NCBI GenBank assembly: GCA_947167995.1
Contig: CAMVKS010000022.1
Location: 1 to 40,880 of the forward strand
Direction of reading: 5' to 3'
DNA length: 40,880 bases
From: an uncultured Prevotellaceae bacterium
GTDB taxonomy: Bacteria > Bacteroidota > Bacteroidia > Bacteroidales > Muribaculaceae
Every line of letters starts with the position of its first letter. Within the stretch, counting starts at the first letter, position 1. The notes under the pieces are model-generated. The model was not told where the DNA came from and searched no databases. It worked only from the letters and a program-made list of their open reading frames with translations. Of the stretch, positions 40,192-40,880 are shown piece after piece. The translations under genes were made by a program, and so were the position numbers.

Positions 40192-40880
40192 TTATTCGAG
40201 TCCAGCCTCTTTCATGTTGGTGAACACGTTCTGCACGTCGTCGTCCTCTTCAAGAACCTCAAGAAGCTTCTCCATGTCGGCGGTCTGCTCCTCATTTAGG
40301 GCTTTGTAGTCGGCAGGCTCATAGACAAACTCCGAACTCTTGATTTCAAATCCGTTCTCCTCGAGATACTTCTGGATGTCGCCGTTCGACTCAAAAGCTG
40401 CACTGATGATGATTTCCTCTTCATCCTGCTCAATCTCCTCGGCACCGAAGTCAATGAGCTCAAGCTCGAGATCCTCGAGGCTCACGCCGTCCTTAGGTTC
40501 AACGTGGAAATAGGCCTTGTGGCTGAACATGAAGGCTACGCTGCCCGAGTTGCCCAGGGTGCCACCCTTTTTGTTGAAGTAGCTGCGCAGGTTGGCAACG
40601 GTGCGGGTGGTGTTGTCGGTAGCAGTCTCCACGAGGATGGCGATTCCGTGAGGTCCGTATCCCTCGTAGATCACCTCCTTGTAGTCGCTTGCATCCTTGT
40701 CGCTTGCCTTCTTGATGGCACGCTCAACGGTGTCCTTGGGCATGTTGGCGGCCTTGGCATTAGCCATGAGGGCACGCAGACGCGAGTTTGATGTTGGGTC
40801 GGGACCACCAGCCTTCACAGCCATGGTGATTTCCTTACCAATCTTAGTGAACGTGCGGGACATGCTGCCCCAGCGTTTCA
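40192..40880 (-). CDS. yebC: YebC/PmpR-family protein, 5' end beyond the window
   Basis: This protein belongs to the YebC/TACO1/PmpR family, cytoplasmic proteins reported as translation factors for proline-rich stalls or as DNA-binding regulators. The frame stays open upstream of the ATG at 40863 and reads KRWGS before MSRTFTKIGKEITMAVKAGG. That is the conserved KRWGxM start region, so the gene runs off the right edge with roughly 10-20 residues missing. The conserved blocks NSRLRALMANAKAANMPKDTVERAIKKA, YEGYGPHGIAILVE, DNTTRTVANLRSYFNKKGG and GSVAFMF are intact. The acidic C-terminus (LEEDDDVQNVFTN) is complete. Confidence 0.96.
   Translation of the reverse strand, partial: KRWGSMSRTFTKIGKEITMAVKAGGPDPTSNSRLRALMANAKAANMPKDTVERAIKKASDKDASDYKEVIYEGYGPHGIAILVETATDNTTRTVANLRSYFNKKGGTLGNSGSVAFMFSHKAYFHVEPKDGVSLEDLELELIDFGAEEIEQDEEEIIISAAFESNGDIQKYLEENGFEIKSSEFVYEPADYKALNEEQTADMEKLLEVLEEDDDVQNVFTNMKEAGLE

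Overview
The window looks like chromosomal DNA from a gut-type Bacteroidota, most likely order Bacteroidales (Muribaculaceae- or Prevotellaceae-like; the family is a guess). The support is a SusC/SusD pair with SusE/SusF lipoproteins, many promoters with the Bacteroidota -7 element TAnnTTTG, acidic residues just after lipoprotein cysteines (the surface-export pattern), a NigD-like lipoprotein and Bacteroidota-style dockerin-ended secreted proteins. There is no phage, insertion sequence, CRISPR array or rRNA operon. One tRNA-Leu is present.

Layout. (1) 160-14584 is a polysaccharide utilisation locus. A LacI-family regulator diverges from susC-susD-susE-susF around a perfect 12-bp LacI-type operator. 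Facing it on the minus strand are a GH53 endo-galactanase, a GH13 alpha-amylase, a small DUF4491-like membrane protein and a GPH-type sugar permease. SusC/D/E/F would capture and import glycan, the secreted amylase would cut starch, and the permease would take products across the inner membrane. (2) 14626-14752 holds tRNA-Leu(UAA) and its terminator. (3) 14910-19664 encodes a secreted prolyl oligopeptidase, a LolD-type ATPase, a NigD-like lipoprotein and a C1 peptidase. (4) 19688-24159 is housekeeping: a short-chain dehydrogenase homologue lacking its catalytic Tyr, a HAD phosphatase, ribF, upp, tsaE and birA. (5) Minus strand 24256-32408: membrane pyrophosphatase, a GHL10 glycosidase-like protein and a 656-residue repeat protein, both ending in dockerins, then a two-repeat lipid-A-synthase-N-like membrane protein. 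(6) 32466-34797 is a NatAB-type ABC exporter. (7) 34811-38310 is an envelope signalling cluster on the minus strand: DUF4177-like lipoprotein, formylglycine-generating-enzyme-like lipoprotein, transmembrane Ser/Thr kinase and a Bacteroidota-type helix-turn-helix protein. (8) 38538-39654 is an LD-carboxypeptidase. (9) 39655-40191 has no clear gene but shows promoter and terminator signals. (10) A YebC/PmpR gene runs off the right edge.

The best candidate for something undescribed is region 7. A 10-bp-phased direct repeat, TGAACCA-N3-TGAACCA, lies upstream of the promoter of the helix-turn-helix gene and again upstream of the lipoprotein/FGE operon. Its orientation is the same at both, and its distance from the -7 box differs by 11 bp, about one helical turn. 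This suggests one regulon joining the DNA-binding protein, the kinase neighbourhood and the two lipoproteins. Other notable points are four dockerin proteins without a visible cohesin, apparently leaderless starts, nested repeats between susF and the galactanase, and possible small RNAs.
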